The notes beneath the pieces were generated by a model that saw nothing but the letters and a program-made list of their open reading frames with translations, was not told the DNA's origin and did no database searches. 64,000 nt of DNA. Source: Sulfurifustis variabilis (GTDB lineage Bacteria; Pseudomonadota; Gammaproteobacteria; Acidiferrobacterales; Sulfurifustaceae). Every line of letters starts with the position of its first letter. Position 1 is the stretch's first letter. Shown here piece after piece: positions 53,615 through 63,571 of this stretch. The translations under genes and the position numbers were made by a program. Where the stretch lies: NCBI RefSeq assembly GCF_002355415.1, contig NZ_AP014936.1, positions 496,001 through 560,000 of the forward strand. Reading direction: 5' to 3'.

Positions 53615-53887
53615 ATGGATCGACGCAGGCTGGAAGACTATTTCGCCCGAACCCCGCGGCTGGCCGAGCTCTGCACGCAGAACGGCTGGCCGGATCCCGA
53701 GACGCTGAGGGTGGAGGTCCTCGACCGGGACGGCGACGCGCTGCTCTGTTCGGTGTCCTTCGAGGAAGTCATCATGGAAGGGGCCGGGTGCGTGGCCGGC
53801 CGGGTCGACTGCTGGGGCCGCTACCGCGTGAGCCAGGGAGACGACGGCGACATCGACGCGGAGCTTCTGGCCGGCTCGCGCGGGTAG
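53615..53887 (+). CDS. Small conserved hypothetical protein
   Basis: The protein has 90 residues. Helical start (MDRRRLEDYFARTPRLAEL), then β strands with Cys pairs (LLCSVSFEEVIMEGAGCVAGRVDCWG). Sits 15 bases behind argB with CGGAGGCG before the ATG. Cysteines might bind metal, but I see no defined motif. Confidence 0.65.
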   Translation: MDRRRLEDYFARTPRLAELCTQNGWPDPETLRVEVLDRDGDALLCSVSFEEVIMEGAGCVAGRVDCWGRYRVSQGDDGDIDAELLAGSRG

Positions 53888-53904
53888 CGGCCCATACCCG
53901 CGAC

Positions 53905-54516
53905 ATGGCGAAAGCGCGACCCGGGGAACGCCGCGAGCTCATCCTGCAGACGCTCGCGCGCATGCTGGAGGAGCGCCGCGGCGAGCGCGTCACGACGGCG
54001 GAGCTGGCGGCCGCAATGGACGTTTCGGAGGCGGCACTCTACCGCCATTTCTCGGGCAAGGCGCGCATGTTCGAGGCGCTCCTCGACTTCGTGGAGGAGT
54101 CCCTGTTCTCGCGTATCAACCGGATCCTCGCCGAGGAGCGCGAGGCGCTGCACCGCCTGAAGGGAATCCTCTTCCTCGTGCTCGGATTCGCCGACAAGAA
54201 CCCCGGGATGGCGCGTCTGCTGTACGGCGACATCCTCGTCGGCGAAACCGAGAGGCTGCGCCGGCGGGCCTCCCAGATCTACGAGCGCCTGGAAACCCAG
54301 ATGAGGCAGATACTGCGCGAGGCGGAGCTGAACGAGAACCTGCGACTGGCGCCGACGGACACCGCCGCGCTGCTCCTCGCCTTCATCGAGGGCAGGGTCG
54401 CCCGCTTCGTGCGCAGCGACTTCACCGTTTCGCCGGCGGCGGACTTCGAGACGCAGTGGGCGCTCCTGCACGGGGCACTCCGGTTCACGTCATCGAGCTC
54501 CGCCTCCAGGGCGTAG
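53905..54516 (+). CDS. slmA: Nucleoid occlusion factor SlmA
   Basis: The protein has 203 residues of the TetR fold. SlmA binds chromosome sites and stops FtsZ from assembling over the nucleoid. HTH region ERVTTAELAAAMDVSEAALYRHFSGKARMFEALLDF; then ILFLVLGFADKNPGMARLLYGD and GRVARFVRSDF, typical of SlmA. ATG at 53905; the frame upstream is not conserved. Confidence 0.94.
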   Translation: MAKARPGERRELILQTLARMLEERRGERVTTAELAAAMDVSEAALYRHFSGKARMFEALLDFVEESLFSRINRILAEEREALHRLKGILFLVLGFADKNPGMARLLYGDILVGETERLRRRASQIYERLETQMRQILREAELNENLRLAPTDTAALLLAFIEGRVARFVRSDFTVSPAADFETQWALLHGALRFTSSSSASRA

Positions 54517-54539
54517 GGTCCGCGCCGCGCAAGAAGGGC

Positions 54540-55307
54540 TCAGGCCATGTGTGCAGCCCGGGGAACGCCGCCGCACACCGGGCAGGCGGGATCCTTGCGC
54601 AGCCGTACCGTGCGCCATTCCATCCGCAGCACGTCGATGAGCAGCATCCGGCCGCTGAGGGTCTCGCCGATCCCCATCAGCAGCTTCAAGGTCTCGACGG
54701 CCTGCAGGCTGCCGATGACGCCCGGGGCCGGCGCGAGCACGCCGAACTGCGCGCACGGCTCTCCGGGCTCCTCGCTCTCGTGGTACAGACAGCGATAACA
54801 GGGCCCGTCCGGCAGATCCGGGCGGAACACGGCGACCTGGCCCTCGAACCGCGTGACCGCACCCGAGACCAGCGGACGCCCCGTCCGAACGCAGGCGCGG
54901 TTGATGGCGAAGCGCGCGGGAAAGTTATCGGTGGTGTCGACCACGACATCCACGGCTCGCGCCTGCTCCTCGAGCTCGTCGTCGCGGAGCTGCCGGTTGA
55001 AGGCGGTGACGCGCACGCGCGGGTTGAGGCTCGACAACCGGCGCGCGGCGGACTCGACCTTCTCCGTGCCGACCGACCCGTTGTCGTGCACGATCTGGCG
55101 CTGAAGGTTCGTCAGGTCGACCCGGTCGTGATCGACGATCGTCAGGTGCCCGACGCCGCTCGCGGCCAGGTACATCGCGACGGGCGAACCGAGGCCCCCC
55201 ATGCCGACGACGAGCACGCGTCCATCGATCAGCTTCTGCTGCCCGTCGATGCCGATCTGCGGGAGGAGGATGTGCCTGCTGTAACGGAGGAGATCCGCGT
55301 CGTCCAT
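54540..55307 (-). CDS. moeB: MoeB/ThiF-type adenylyltransferase
   Basis: The protein has 255 residues. MoeB adenylates the C-terminus of MoaD for molybdopterin synthesis; ThiF does the same for ThiS. ATP loop VLVVGMGGLGSPVAMYLAASG, Asp in LTIVDHDRVDLTNLQRQ, zinc Cys pairs in GPCYRCLY and DPACPVCGG. Following the usual moeB-prmC-prfA-hemA order argues for MoeB; MsrP here needs the cofactor. Confidence 0.93.
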   Translation of the reverse strand: MDDADLLRYSRHILLPQIGIDGQQKLIDGRVLVVGMGGLGSPVAMYLAASGVGHLTIVDHDRVDLTNLQRQIVHDNGSVGTEKVESAARRLSSLNPRVRVTAFNRQLRDDELEEQARAVDVVVDTTDNFPARFAINRACVRTGRPLVSGAVTRFEGQVAVFRPDLPDGPCYRCLYHESEEPGEPCAQFGVLAPAPGVIGSLQAVETLKLLMGIGETLSGRMLLIDVLRMEWRTVRLRKDPACPVCGGVPRAAHMA

Positions 55308-55371
55308 GCACCGATTCTACGGCGGCACGACGCGGCGCGCACGACACCGGCGGGCGGCCGCGGGGCGTACG

Positions 55372-56019
55372 TCAGAACCGATAGGACACGCCCAGAGAGA
55401 GGACGGGGTAGACCTTGAAATTATCGAGGTCGTCTTCGATCTCGCGCTCCTCCTGATCGAGGTCGGACTGGGGGACGGCCGGGTTCGACGACGCGAGCTC
55501 CACGTCCGGCGAACCCTGGAAGACCGCGCCGATCTCGAAGTTCAGGCCGAAGCCCTTGTTGCCGGCGACCGCGTTACCCCATCCCAGCGCCACGAACGGC
55601 GCGCCGCTCTTGAAACGGACCTCACCGTCCAGCGTGCCGGCGGTTCCGAACGGGTAGGTCGTCCCGCCGATGGTCACGGACCCGGTCGGCGTCGCCGTCA
55701 GGTCGACGCCGTTCTTGTTGCTCAACATGCCTGCGCTCACCCGGAAGGCACCGGCGAAGGGGTGCCAGTCGAGGATGAGCGCGCCGCTCTTGAGCTCGAG
55801 GTCGGCGTCGTAGCGGATGTCCTCGATCGTCTCGTCGTAGCTGTAGGTGTAGCTGTTCGCGCCCAGACGGAGGTTGATTCGCTCGCTCAGCCCGATCGTG
55901 CCTTCGACGCCGGCGCCGAGCGTGCCCGCGCGCACGCCGAGCGCAAAGCCCTCCGCATGTGCCGACAGCGGCAGGGCAAACGCGGTGAGGACGACGGCGT
56001 ACGGCAGAAATCGTTTCAT
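55372..56019 (-). CDS. Outer-membrane β-barrel protein
   Basis: The protein has 215 residues. Signal peptide ending in AHA (residue 22). Then alternating β strands with a C-terminal Phe (LSLGVSYRF), the barrel insertion signal. Repeated Gly/Tyr/aromatic pattern (NLRLGANSYTYSYDETIED). A 25-residue acidic stretch (DLDQEEREIEDDLDNF) before the last strands suggests a periplasmic loop. Substrate unknown. Inserted between moeB and prmC, whose normal neighbourship it breaks. Confidence 0.8.
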   Translation of the reverse strand: MKRFLPYAVVLTAFALPLSAHAEGFALGVRAGTLGAGVEGTIGLSERINLRLGANSYTYSYDETIEDIRYDADLELKSGALILDWHPFAGAFRVSAGMLSNKNGVDLTATPTGSVTIGGTTYPFGTAGTLDGEVRFKSGAPFVALGWGNAVAGNKGFGLNFEIGAVFQGSPDVELASSNPAVPQSDLDQEEREIEDDLDNFKVYPVLSLGVSYRF

Positions 56020-56089
56020 CGACGCTCCCTCGAGGACGGTGGAAAGGTTAACGGGTTAATAGCAGTTGCCGTTCGAAAGTAAAGCACCT

Positions 56090-56938
56090 TCAGTCCGCGT
56101 CGCCTTCGGTCACCCGCTCGACGCCCGCGAGATCGCGATGAGAGGTCACGCCGCGATACCCGGATTCACGGAGCAGCGCTCGCACGGCGTCCGCCTGGTC
56201 GTAACCGTGCTCCAGGATCAGACGACCGCCGGGCAGGAGGTGGTGTCGGGCGTTGCGCGCGATGTGGCGAATCGCCTCGAGACCGCCGGGACCGGCGACC
56301 AGGGCGTCGACGGGCTCGAAGCGCAGATCGCCTTCGCCGAGGTGCGGATCGCCGAGCGCGACGTACGGCGGATTGCTGACGATGAGGTCGACGCGAAGCT
56401 CATCGAGCGGCGCCAACCAGCCGCCCTCGCGAAACTCGACGTTAACGATGCCGAGGCGCGCGGCATTGCGGCGAGCGACGGCGAGCGCGGACGCCGAGCG
56501 ATCGGTCGCCACGACGCGCACGCGCGGACGCTCGTGCGCCACGGCGAGCGCGATGGCGCCCGAGCCGGTCCCGAGATCCGCCATGAGCGCCTCGCGTTCC
56601 GGGTCGAGGCGCTGCAGGGCGCGCTCGACCAGGAGCTCGGTCTCCGGGCGCGGGATCAGCGTCGCGGGCGTGACCTCGAGGTCGAGCGACCAGAACTCGC
56701 GCCGGCCGGTGAGGTAGGCGACCGGCTCGCCCCGGACGCGCCGCTCGACGAGGTCCCGAAAGCGGGCGAGCACCGCGGTATCGAGCCGGCGCTGCGCGCG
56801 GACGACGAGATCGTTGCGGTTCATGGCGCTGGCGTGCGCGAGGAGGGTCTCGGCGTCGAGCCGGGCGGTGGGACTGGTTCCGGCGAGGAGAGACGTGGCT
56901 TCTGCCAGCGCGGCGTGCACGGAATCGCCGGCGCTCAT
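56090..56938 (-). CDS. prmC: Release factor glutamine methyltransferase
   Basis: The protein has 282 residues, ATG at 56938. PrmC methylates the Gln of the GGQ motif of RF1 and RF2. N-terminal helical domain, then SAM site MADLGTGSGAIALAVA and the NPPY motif in IVSNPPYVALGD, plus LIPRPETELLVERAL. It follows prfA by eight bases. Confidence 0.95.
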   Translation of the reverse strand: MSAGDSVHAALAEATSLLAGTSPTARLDAETLLAHASAMNRNDLVVRAQRRLDTAVLARFRDLVERRVRGEPVAYLTGRREFWSLDLEVTPATLIPRPETELLVERALQRLDPEREALMADLGTGSGAIALAVAHERPRVRVVATDRSASALAVARRNAARLGIVNVEFREGGWLAPLDELRVDLIVSNPPYVALGDPHLGEGDLRFEPVDALVAGPGGLEAIRHIARNARHHLLPGGRLILEHGYDQADAVRALLRESGYRGVTSHRDLAGVERVTEGDAD

Positions 56939-56946
56939 GGCGACGT

Positions 56947-58023
56947 TCAGGAGGCGAGCGCGGCGAGCTGCTCCGCGTGGTCCGCGGCCCGGAGGGCCTC
57001 GATCAGCTCGTCGAGCTTGCCTTCCATCACCTGGTCGAGCTTGTAGAGGGTGAGGTTGATGCGGTGATCGGTGACGCGCCCCTGCGGGAAGTTGTAGGTG
57101 CGAATGCGTTCGGACCGGTCGCCGCTGCCCACCAGGCTCTTGCGGTGCGCGGCCTCCTTCTCGCGCTGCTTGCGGCGCTCCTGCTCGAGCAGCCGGGCCG
57201 AGAGGATCGCGAGGGCGCGCGAACGGTTCTTGTGCTGACTCCGTTCGTCCTGGCACTCGACCACGATTCCCGTCGGCAGGTGCGTCACGCGAATGGCCGA
57301 GTCGGTCTTGTTGACGTGCTGGCCGCCGGCGCCGCTCGCGCGGAAGGTGTCGATCTTGAGGTCGGCGGGACTGACGTCGATCGAGTCGATCTCCTCCGCC
57401 TCGGGCAGCACCGCCACGGTGCAGGTCGACGTGTGGATTCGGCCCTGCGCCTCCGTTTCGGGAACGCGCTGAACGCGGTGCACGCCCGACTCGAACTTCA
57501 GGCGCGCGTACGCGCCCTTGCCCGCGACACGGGCGATGATCTCCTTGTAGCCGCCGTGCTCCCCCGCGTTCGAGCTCACGACCTCGACCTCCCAGCGTCT
57601 CGACTGGGCGTAATAGTGGTACATGCGGAAGAGGTCGCCGGCGAACAGGGCGGCCTCGTCGCCACCCGTGCCGGCGCGGATCTCGAGGAACACGCTGCGC
57701 TCGTCGCTCGGGTCCTTCGGGATCAGCAGCGCCTGCATCTCGCGCTCGAGCGCGGCCATACGGTCGCTCGCCTGCTCGACCTCCTCGGCCGCCATCTCCC
57801 GCATCTCGGGATCCGCGAGCATGCCGCGCGCCGCCTCGAGCCCCTCGCTCACGTTCCGGTAGTCGCGGTAGAGGTCGACGAGCGGGTTCAGCTCGGCGTA
57901 CTCCTGCGAAAGCTGCCGGAACCGGTCGGTGTTGCCGATGATCTTCGGATCGGCGAGGAGGGCGGTGAGCTCGTCGAAACGCTGCGCCAACCCCTCCAGC
58001 CGCGACTGGATGGACGGGTTCAT
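56947..58023 (-). CDS. prfA: Peptide chain release factor 1
   Basis: The protein has 358 residues. RF1 reads UAA and UAG. Catalytic GGQ in [17 protein letters not shown] near residue 230, [20 protein letters not shown], and the end [21 protein letters not shown] at 58023, chosen because the preceding frame belongs to the hemA region. It begins five bases after the hemA stop. Confidence 0.97.
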   Translation of the reverse strand: MNPSIQSRLEGLAQRFDELTALLADPKIIGNTDRFRQLSQEYAELNPLVDLYRDYRNVSEGLEAARGMLADPEMREMAAEEVEQASDRMAALEREMQALLIPKDPSDERSVFLEIRAGTGGDEAALFAGDLFRMYHYYAQSRRWEVEVVSSNAGEHGGYKEIIARVAGKGAYARLKFESGVHRVQRVPETEAQGRIHTSTCTVAVLPEAEEIDSIDVSPADLKIDTFRASGAGGQHVNKTDSAIRVTHLPTGIVVECQDERSQHKNRSRALAILSARLLEQERRKQREKEAAHRKSLVGSGDRSERIRTYNFPQGRVTDHRINLTLYKLDQVMEGKLDELIEALRAADHAEQLAALAS

Positions 58024-58028
58024 GGCCA

Positions 58029-59282
58029 CTAATCGTCGTTCAGGTTGAACAGCCGGCGGGCGGCGTCGAGCAGGGCGTCGTTGCCGTCGTGATCGGCGCG
58101 CTTCAGGGCGTCGGTCGGCGCGTGGGTGAACTTGTTGGTGAGCGCCCGGGCGAGCTGCTCGAGCACGGCCTCGGGATCGTCGCCCCGGGCGAGCCGGCGG
58201 CGTGCGCGGCGCACCTCGGCGTCGCGCAGCGCCTCGGTCGTCTCGCGCAGCGCGCGGATGGTGGGCACCGCGTCGAGCGAGCGTACCCATTGCCAGAAGT
58301 CGACGACTTTCACCTCGATGATGCGCTCGGCCTCGCGGGCGGCCGCCTCGCGAGACTGCATGTTCTCCTGCACGACGTCCTTGAGATCGTCCACGGTGTA
58401 GAGGTAAACGTCCGAGAGGTCCCCGACTTCCGGCTCGATATCGCGCGGCACGGCGATGTCGACCATGAACATCGGCCGGTGCCTGCGGGCCTTGAGCGCG
58501 CTCTCGACCGCACCCTTGCCCAGGATGGGCAGCGGGCTCGCGGTCGAGGAGATGACGATATCGGCGTCGGCAAGCCTCGCCGGGAGCTCGGCGAGCGAGA
58601 TCGCTTCCGCCCCGAAGGGATCGGCGAGCAGGCGGGCGCGCTCGACCGTGCGGTTCGCGACGATCACGTGACCGACGTGCTGCTCGGCGAGGTGGCGCGC
58701 GCAAAGCTCGATCGTGTCGCCCGCGCCGATCAGGAGGACCGTCTGCTCGGAAAGATCCGTGAAAATGCGCTTGGCCAGCATGACGGTCGCCGACGCCACG
58801 GACACCGGGCTCGCGCCGATGGCGGTGTCGGTCCGCACCTGCTTCGCGACCGCGAACGTCTGCTGGAAGAGGCGGTTCAGTATCTTTCCGGTCGCGCCGA
58901 CCTTGTGGGCCGCGGCGAAGGCCTCCTTCATCTGTCCCAGGATCTGGGGCTCGCCGAGCACCAGCGAATCGAGTCCGGCCGCCACGCGAAACGCGTGTTT
59001 CACGGCCGCCTGATCCGGGTGCTCGTAGACGTACGGGCGGATGTCCGCCCGCCGCAGCCGGTGATATTCGCAGAGCCATTCGATGACCGGCTCCCCGTCG
59101 CCGTTCTCCAGCCCGCAGTAGAGCTCGGTGCGGTTGCACGTGGAGAGAATCGCCGCCTCGCCGGCCACCTGACGGGTCACGTCGTGCAGCGCCTCGGTCA
59201 GCTTTTCGGGAGCGAACGCCGCCTTCTCCCGGACCGAGACGGGAGCGGTGTGGTGGTTGATGCCGACGGCGATCAGATGCAT
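58029..59282 (-). CDS. hemA: Glutamyl-tRNA reductase
   Basis: The protein has 417 residues. HemA makes glutamate-1-semialdehyde from Glu-tRNA, the first committed step of heme synthesis. Catalytic Cys in [32 protein letters not shown] site [14 protein letters not shown] and NRTVERA. ATG at 59282, next to the ML-lacking conserved start [14 protein letters not shown]. Its own promoter probably lies in the gap of 60 bases before cstA. Confidence 0.96.
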   Translation of the reverse strand: MHLIAVGINHHTAPVSVREKAAFAPEKLTEALHDVTRQVAGEAAILSTCNRTELYCGLENGDGEPVIEWLCEYHRLRRADIRPYVYEHPDQAAVKHAFRVAAGLDSLVLGEPQILGQMKEAFAAAHKVGATGKILNRLFQQTFAVAKQVRTDTAIGASPVSVASATVMLAKRIFTDLSEQTVLLIGAGDTIELCARHLAEQHVGHVIVANRTVERARLLADPFGAEAISLAELPARLADADIVISSTASPLPILGKGAVESALKARRHRPMFMVDIAVPRDIEPEVGDLSDVYLYTVDDLKDVVQENMQSREAAAREAERIIEVKVVDFWQWVRSLDAVPTIRALRETTEALRDAEVRRARRRLARGDDPEAVLEQLARALTNKFTHAPTDALKRADHDGNDALLDAARRLFNLNDD

Positions 59283-59342
59283 CGAAGGGGTTAAAAAGAC
59301 GGGGGTTTTCCGGCCGGGATTTTGACCCAAGCCGGTGCGGTG

Positions 59343-61046
59343 TCAAGTTCCGGGCAAGCGGAGTCCGTAATCGGCGGCCAGCGCGAGCGCCGAGCGGCCG
59401 ATGGCGCCCGCCGACACCAAGGTGGCCAGCAGGCCCGCCACGAAAAACAGGGTTTCGCCCGCGCTCCACCATGCGATCAGTTGCGCGGCCGATGCCCAAA
59501 GCCCGATCAAACTGGCGGCGCCGGCGAGGGCGAGAACCGGAGCGAACGGGAGCTCCCCGGCGCGAAGCGCCATGGCCACGAGCCACAGGACGAGCGCCGC
59601 CAGCCAGAGATTGAGAGGGGCGAAAAGCGGCCAGGCCTCGACGCCCCCGAGCCCGTGGCCGTCGGCCAGGGCCAGCACCGCCACCGCCGCGATCACCGCC
59701 CAGAGCGACCGCGTGCCGAGCCGGTGGGACGCCCCCTTGGCGTCACCCGCTTCGGTAGCGCCCGGAATGAGGCGATGGAGCGCGCGAATCGCCGCTTCGA
59801 CCGTCGAAAGCGCAAGGCCGGCCGCAACCGTGACGACGAGGGTGCGCGCAAAATCGGGGTCGAGGCCGATGCCGGCCGCAATCCGGACGTATCCGTCGAC
59901 GTAAAGCTTGAAGACGCCGCTGACGTTGGCCGCCGACACCGAGCGGAAGTAGCTCGACCAGGTGTCTGCCTCTGCGAAACTGGTCGTCGCGACCAGGAGC
60001 GCAGTGAGGGCGAGCAGCCCTTCCGCCAGTGCGCCGCCGTAGCCCACGAAACGTGCGTCGCCGACCCGCCGGAGCTGCCTCGCCGTCACCCCGTGGATCA
60101 CCAGAAACTGAAAGCCGGCAAGCGCCCCGGAGCTCACGACGAGGAATAACCAGGGGAGCGCGCCCGGCCGATCGGGCGCCTCGTGAAACGGGGGAGCGAC
60201 GAGCGCGGGCTGCTCCACCGCGATGCCGGCGTAGAAGCCCAGCAGGGCAAACCCGGTCAGGAGCGCGGTCAGGTAGCCGCGGGGACGTATCAGCCGCCAG
60301 ACGGGCGCACGGGCCGAGAAGAAGGCGTAACCCAGCACGACGACGAGCCAGACGCTGACGGCATCGACGGAGAAAAGCGTCTCGCCCGCGAGGTCAAGCT
60401 GGAGCGCGCCCGTGAAGGCCAGGCTGGTCGCGTCGAAAAGCCACAGAAGCATGACGACGAGCAGAAGAGCCGCGATCGAAGCCGGCGCGAGCGTAATCTC
60501 GGGCCTTCCGTGAAGGAACGTCCCGAGCGCGGCCGCGACGAGCGCGAGGCCGGCGAGCGGCAGCGCAGCGGTCGGATAGGCCGCGAGAAGCGATGCCACG
60601 AATCCCGCGCCGGCGGCGGCCAGTATAAGGAGTACGGGAACGGCGAGAACGATCAGCGCAGGGCCGCCCCAAGAGCCGATGAGCGACCGTGCGATCTCCC
60701 AGAGCGTGAGCGGTTGGCGTACGACCAGCCAGTAGCTCCCGAGCGCGTACACGCCGGCGGCGACGGCGCTGCCCGCGACGATCCAGAGAAAGGCCGGAAT
60801 CCATCCCCAGGCGGCCGCGACGACGGGACCGAGGAAGACCGCGCCTGCCGCGACGGCGGCGAGGTGATGACCGAAGAGGAGGTGGCGTTGGGCCGGGACG
60901 TGGTCCCGGTCGTCGAAGCGGGTGTGCGCGGGCGTACTATACTTGTTTTGAAGCTGAAAGACGTCGAGCGACAGCCATTTCGCGTAAAAGCGGTAGCCGA
61001 ACGCGAAGGCCACCAGCGTGACGATCACAAGAAAAAGTGAGTTCAT
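59343..61046 (-). CDS. cstA: Carbon starvation protein CstA family transporter
   Basis: The protein has 567 residues and about 15 hydrophobic helices. CstA proteins are peptide or pyruvate importers. Typical start [13 protein letters not shown], then [37 protein letters not shown], split here into parts for the motif: [14 protein letters not shown] shorter version than E. coli CstA (701 residues). Inserted between hemA and the TPR gene, which are neighbours in relatives. Confidence 0.88.
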   Translation of the reverse strand: MNSLFLVIVTLVAFAFGYRFYAKWLSLDVFQLQNKYSTPAHTRFDDRDHVPAQRHLLFGHHLAAVAAGAVFLGPVVAAAWGWIPAFLWIVAGSAVAAGVYALGSYWLVVRQPLTLWEIARSLIGSWGGPALIVLAVPVLLILAAAGAGFVASLLAAYPTAALPLAGLALVAAALGTFLHGRPEITLAPASIAALLLVVMLLWLFDATSLAFTGALQLDLAGETLFSVDAVSVWLVVVLGYAFFSARAPVWRLIRPRGYLTALLTGFALLGFYAGIAVEQPALVAPPFHEAPDRPGALPWLFLVVSSGALAGFQFLVIHGVTARQLRRVGDARFVGYGGALAEGLLALTALLVATTSFAEADTWSSYFRSVSAANVSGVFKLYVDGYVRIAAGIGLDPDFARTLVVTVAAGLALSTVEAAIRALHRLIPGATEAGDAKGASHRLGTRSLWAVIAAVAVLALADGHGLGGVEAWPLFAPLNLWLAALVLWLVAMALRAGELPFAPVLALAGAASLIGLWASAAQLIAWWSAGETLFFVAGLLATLVSAGAIGRSALALAADYGLRLPGT

Positions 61047-61190
61047 CGAGCCCGCCGTTCGGGTGCGATTATTTTAAACACAAAGCATAGACCCCGGGGC
61101 ACGCGGTTGCGCCGCTTGCCGGATTATTGGAGACTCGATCTCGCTGCCCGGCCCCGCAGGTACTCGGGCGCCGCTATTCGGAGTTCCTCG

Positions 61191-62933
61191 ATGCGTTACT
61201 TCTCTCGGCGTTTTCCGCTCACGATCGTCCTGCTCGGCGCCCTTGCCGCCTGCGTCTCGGTGCCCCAGGCCGAAGAACCCGTTGCCCAGGCCGCCGCCGG
61301 CCCCGAGGCGTTCCCGAAGGTCGAGGAGTCCCTGCCGCGGGCCGCGCTGGACGCGGACACGCTTTACGACGTGCTGCTCGGCGAAATCGCCGGTCAGCGC
61401 GGCGAGATCGGCGTCGCCTCGCAGGCATTGAGCCGCGCCGCGCGCCGCACCCGCGATCCGCGGCTCGCCGAGCGCGCGACGCTCGCCGCTCTCTATGCGA
61501 AGCAGTACGAGGACGCCCTTGCCGCCGCGCAGCTGTGGGTGGAGCTCAAGCCGGCCAGCGCGGATGCGCGCGAATCGCTCGCCAGCATCTACCTCGAGAC
61601 CGGCCGCCCCGCCGAGGCGCGCCGGGAGTTCGAGCAGATTCTCGCGAGCGAGCAGGCGCGCGCGAACCTCGAGCAGGCATACATGCGGATCGCGGCCGTG
61701 CTCGGCCGCGCTTCGAGCCGCGGAGCGAGCGTCCAGACCATGCAGGTGCTGGTCGAATCGCACCCGGAAGTGGCGGCAGCGCACTTCGCGCTCGCGCACC
61801 TCGCGGTGCGTAACGGCGACCTCGACGTGGCCGGGACGGCGGTCGACAGGGCGCTCGAGCTGCGTCCGCAATGGGAGGAGGCCGCGCTCTTCAAGGCGCG
61901 CATCCTCGTTTCCCAGAAGAACGCCGCGAAGGCGCAGACCTTCTACGAGGACTATCTGCGCCGGTATCCGTCCGCCACCAACGTGCGGGTGCACTACGCG
62001 CGCCACCTGATCGACCAAAAGCAGTGGGAGAAGGCGCGCGACGAGTTCAAGCGGGTCGCGGAGGAGGCGCCGGAGGACGCCGACGCCGTCTACGCCGTGG
62101 GGCTTCTCGCGCTGCAGACGAACCGGCTGGACGAGGCGGAGCGCTTTCTCGAGCGCACCGTCGAGCTGCGCCCCCAGAACGACCAGGCCCGCATCTACCT
62201 GGGACAGGTGGTGGAGCAGAGCAAGCGCTACGGCGAGGCGGCGCGCTGGTACGGCGAAGTGAGCGCGGGCGAGAGCTTCTTCGAGGCGCAGACGCGGCTC
62301 GCCATCGTGACCGCCAAACAGGGCGATCTCGGCAAGGCCCGCCAGCATCTGCGCGCGATCAATGCCGAGAACGATCAGCAGCGCGTGCAGCTGGTGCTCG
62401 CCGAGGAACAGATGCTGCGGGACGCCAAGCGGTACGACGAGGCGCTCACGGTGCTCAACGGTGCGCTGGAGCGCATGCCGGAAGACAAGGATCTTCTGTA
62501 CGCGCGCGCCCTGATCGCCGAGAAGCTCGACAAGCTTCCCCTCGTCGAATCGGACCTGCGGACGATCCTCCAGAAGGACCCGCAGAACGTCAACGCGCTC
62601 AACGCGCTCGGCTATACGCTCGCCGACCGTACGGACCGCTACTCCGAGGCGCAGGAGTATCTCGCCCGCGCGCTCGAGCTCAAGCCGGACGACCCCTTCG
62701 TGCTCGACAGCATGGGCTGGCTGCAGTACCGGACCGGGAACAACGTCGAGGCGATCAGATACCTCAAGCGCGCCATCGCCATCCGCAACGACGCGGAGAT
62801 CGCCGCCCATCTGGGAGAGGTCCTCTGGGTGGCCGGAGACAGGAGCGAGGCTCGCTCCGTCTGGACGCGCGCGCTGCGCGAGACGCCGGAGAGCGAAGCG
62901 CTGCGGGACGTCATCAAGAAATTCATGCCGTGA
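61191..62933 (+). CDS. TPR-repeat lipoprotein
   Basis: The protein has 580 residues, ATG at 61191. Lipoprotein signal (lipobox LGALAAC at about residue 20). At least ten tetratricopeptide repeats follow, with patterns such as YEDALAAAQLWVELKPASADARE and YSEAQEYLARALELKPDDP. It is the counterpart of PA4667 upstream of lolB in Pseudomonas. Presumably an outer-membrane or periplasmic scaffold; no enzyme motif. GTG of lolB overlaps the stop. Confidence 0.9.
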   Translation: MRYFSRRFPLTIVLLGALAACVSVPQAEEPVAQAAAGPEAFPKVEESLPRAALDADTLYDVLLGEIAGQRGEIGVASQALSRAARRTRDPRLAERATLAALYAKQYEDALAAAQLWVELKPASADARESLASIYLETGRPAEARREFEQILASEQARANLEQAYMRIAAVLGRASSRGASVQTMQVLVESHPEVAAAHFALAHLAVRNGDLDVAGTAVDRALELRPQWEEAALFKARILVSQKNAAKAQTFYEDYLRRYPSATNVRVHYARHLIDQKQWEKARDEFKRVAEEAPEDADAVYAVGLLALQTNRLDEAERFLERTVELRPQNDQARIYLGQVVEQSKRYGEAARWYGEVSAGESFFEAQTRLAIVTAKQGDLGKARQHLRAINAENDQQRVQLVLAEEQMLRDAKRYDEALTVLNGALERMPEDKDLLYARALIAEKLDKLPLVESDLRTILQKDPQNVNALNALGYTLADRTDRYSEAQEYLARALELKPDDPFVLDSMGWLQYRTGNNVEAIRYLKRAIAIRNDAEIAAHLGEVLWVAGDRSEARSVWTRALRETPESEALRDVIKKFMP

Positions 62934-63571
62934 GAATCCGGGCGTTCTGGCTCGCCGCCGCTTTCCTTGCGGGATGCGCGAGCCTGCCCGAGCCCGCCCC
63001 GCCCGGAGACCCCGAAGCGCTGTTCGCCGCGCGCCGCGCGGAGCTCGTCGCCCTCACCGTGTGGGAGCTCCGCGGACGCGTGGCCCTGCGCGCGCCGGGC
63101 GAGGGCTGGCAGGCGGGCCTGCGCTGGCTGCACCGCGACGGCGCGCAGGCCCTCGACCTTACGGGCCCGTTCGGCGGCGGTTACCTGCGGCTCACCGAGG
63201 ATGACGGCGGGGCACGGCTGACGGACTCGTCCAGGCGCGTCTACGAGGCAGCCGACGCGACCATGCTGCTCGCGCGCACGACCGGCTGGCAGGTTCCGCT
63301 CGACGGCCTCGATCACTGGGTGCGCGGGCTTCCGCTGCCCGACGTACCGGCGCGCCGCGAGCTGGACGCCCACGGGAGATTGAAACGTCTCGTGCAGCGC
63401 GGCTGGAACATCGAGTATCTCGCTTACGCCGAATTCGCCGGGCACGAGCTCCCCAGCCGCCTCTACATCAGTCGCGAGCTGCCGGCGGAGCCCGCAGCCG
63501 GGCCCGAAGACCCCCGCCTGGAGGTCCGGCTCGCGATCCAGAGCTGGCGGCTCGCGGCCCGCGACTCGTGA
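62930..63571 (+). CDS. lolB: Outer-membrane lipoprotein LolB
   Basis: The protein has 213 residues, GTG start in GTGA overlapping the TPR stop. Lipoprotein signal (AAAFLAGC). LolB receives lipoproteins from LolA and places them in the outer membrane. [25 protein letters not shown] and [19 protein letters not shown] match the family. It ends inside the ispE start (GTGA). Confidence 0.94.
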   Translation: MRIRAFWLAAAFLAGCASLPEPAPPGDPEALFAARRAELVALTVWELRGRVALRAPGEGWQAGLRWLHRDGAQALDLTGPFGGGYLRLTEDDGGARLTDSSRRVYEAADATMLLARTTGWQVPLDGLDHWVRGLPLPDVPARRELDAHGRLKRLVQRGWNIEYLAYAEFAGHELPSRLYISRELPAEPAAGPEDPRLEVRLAIQSWRLAARDS

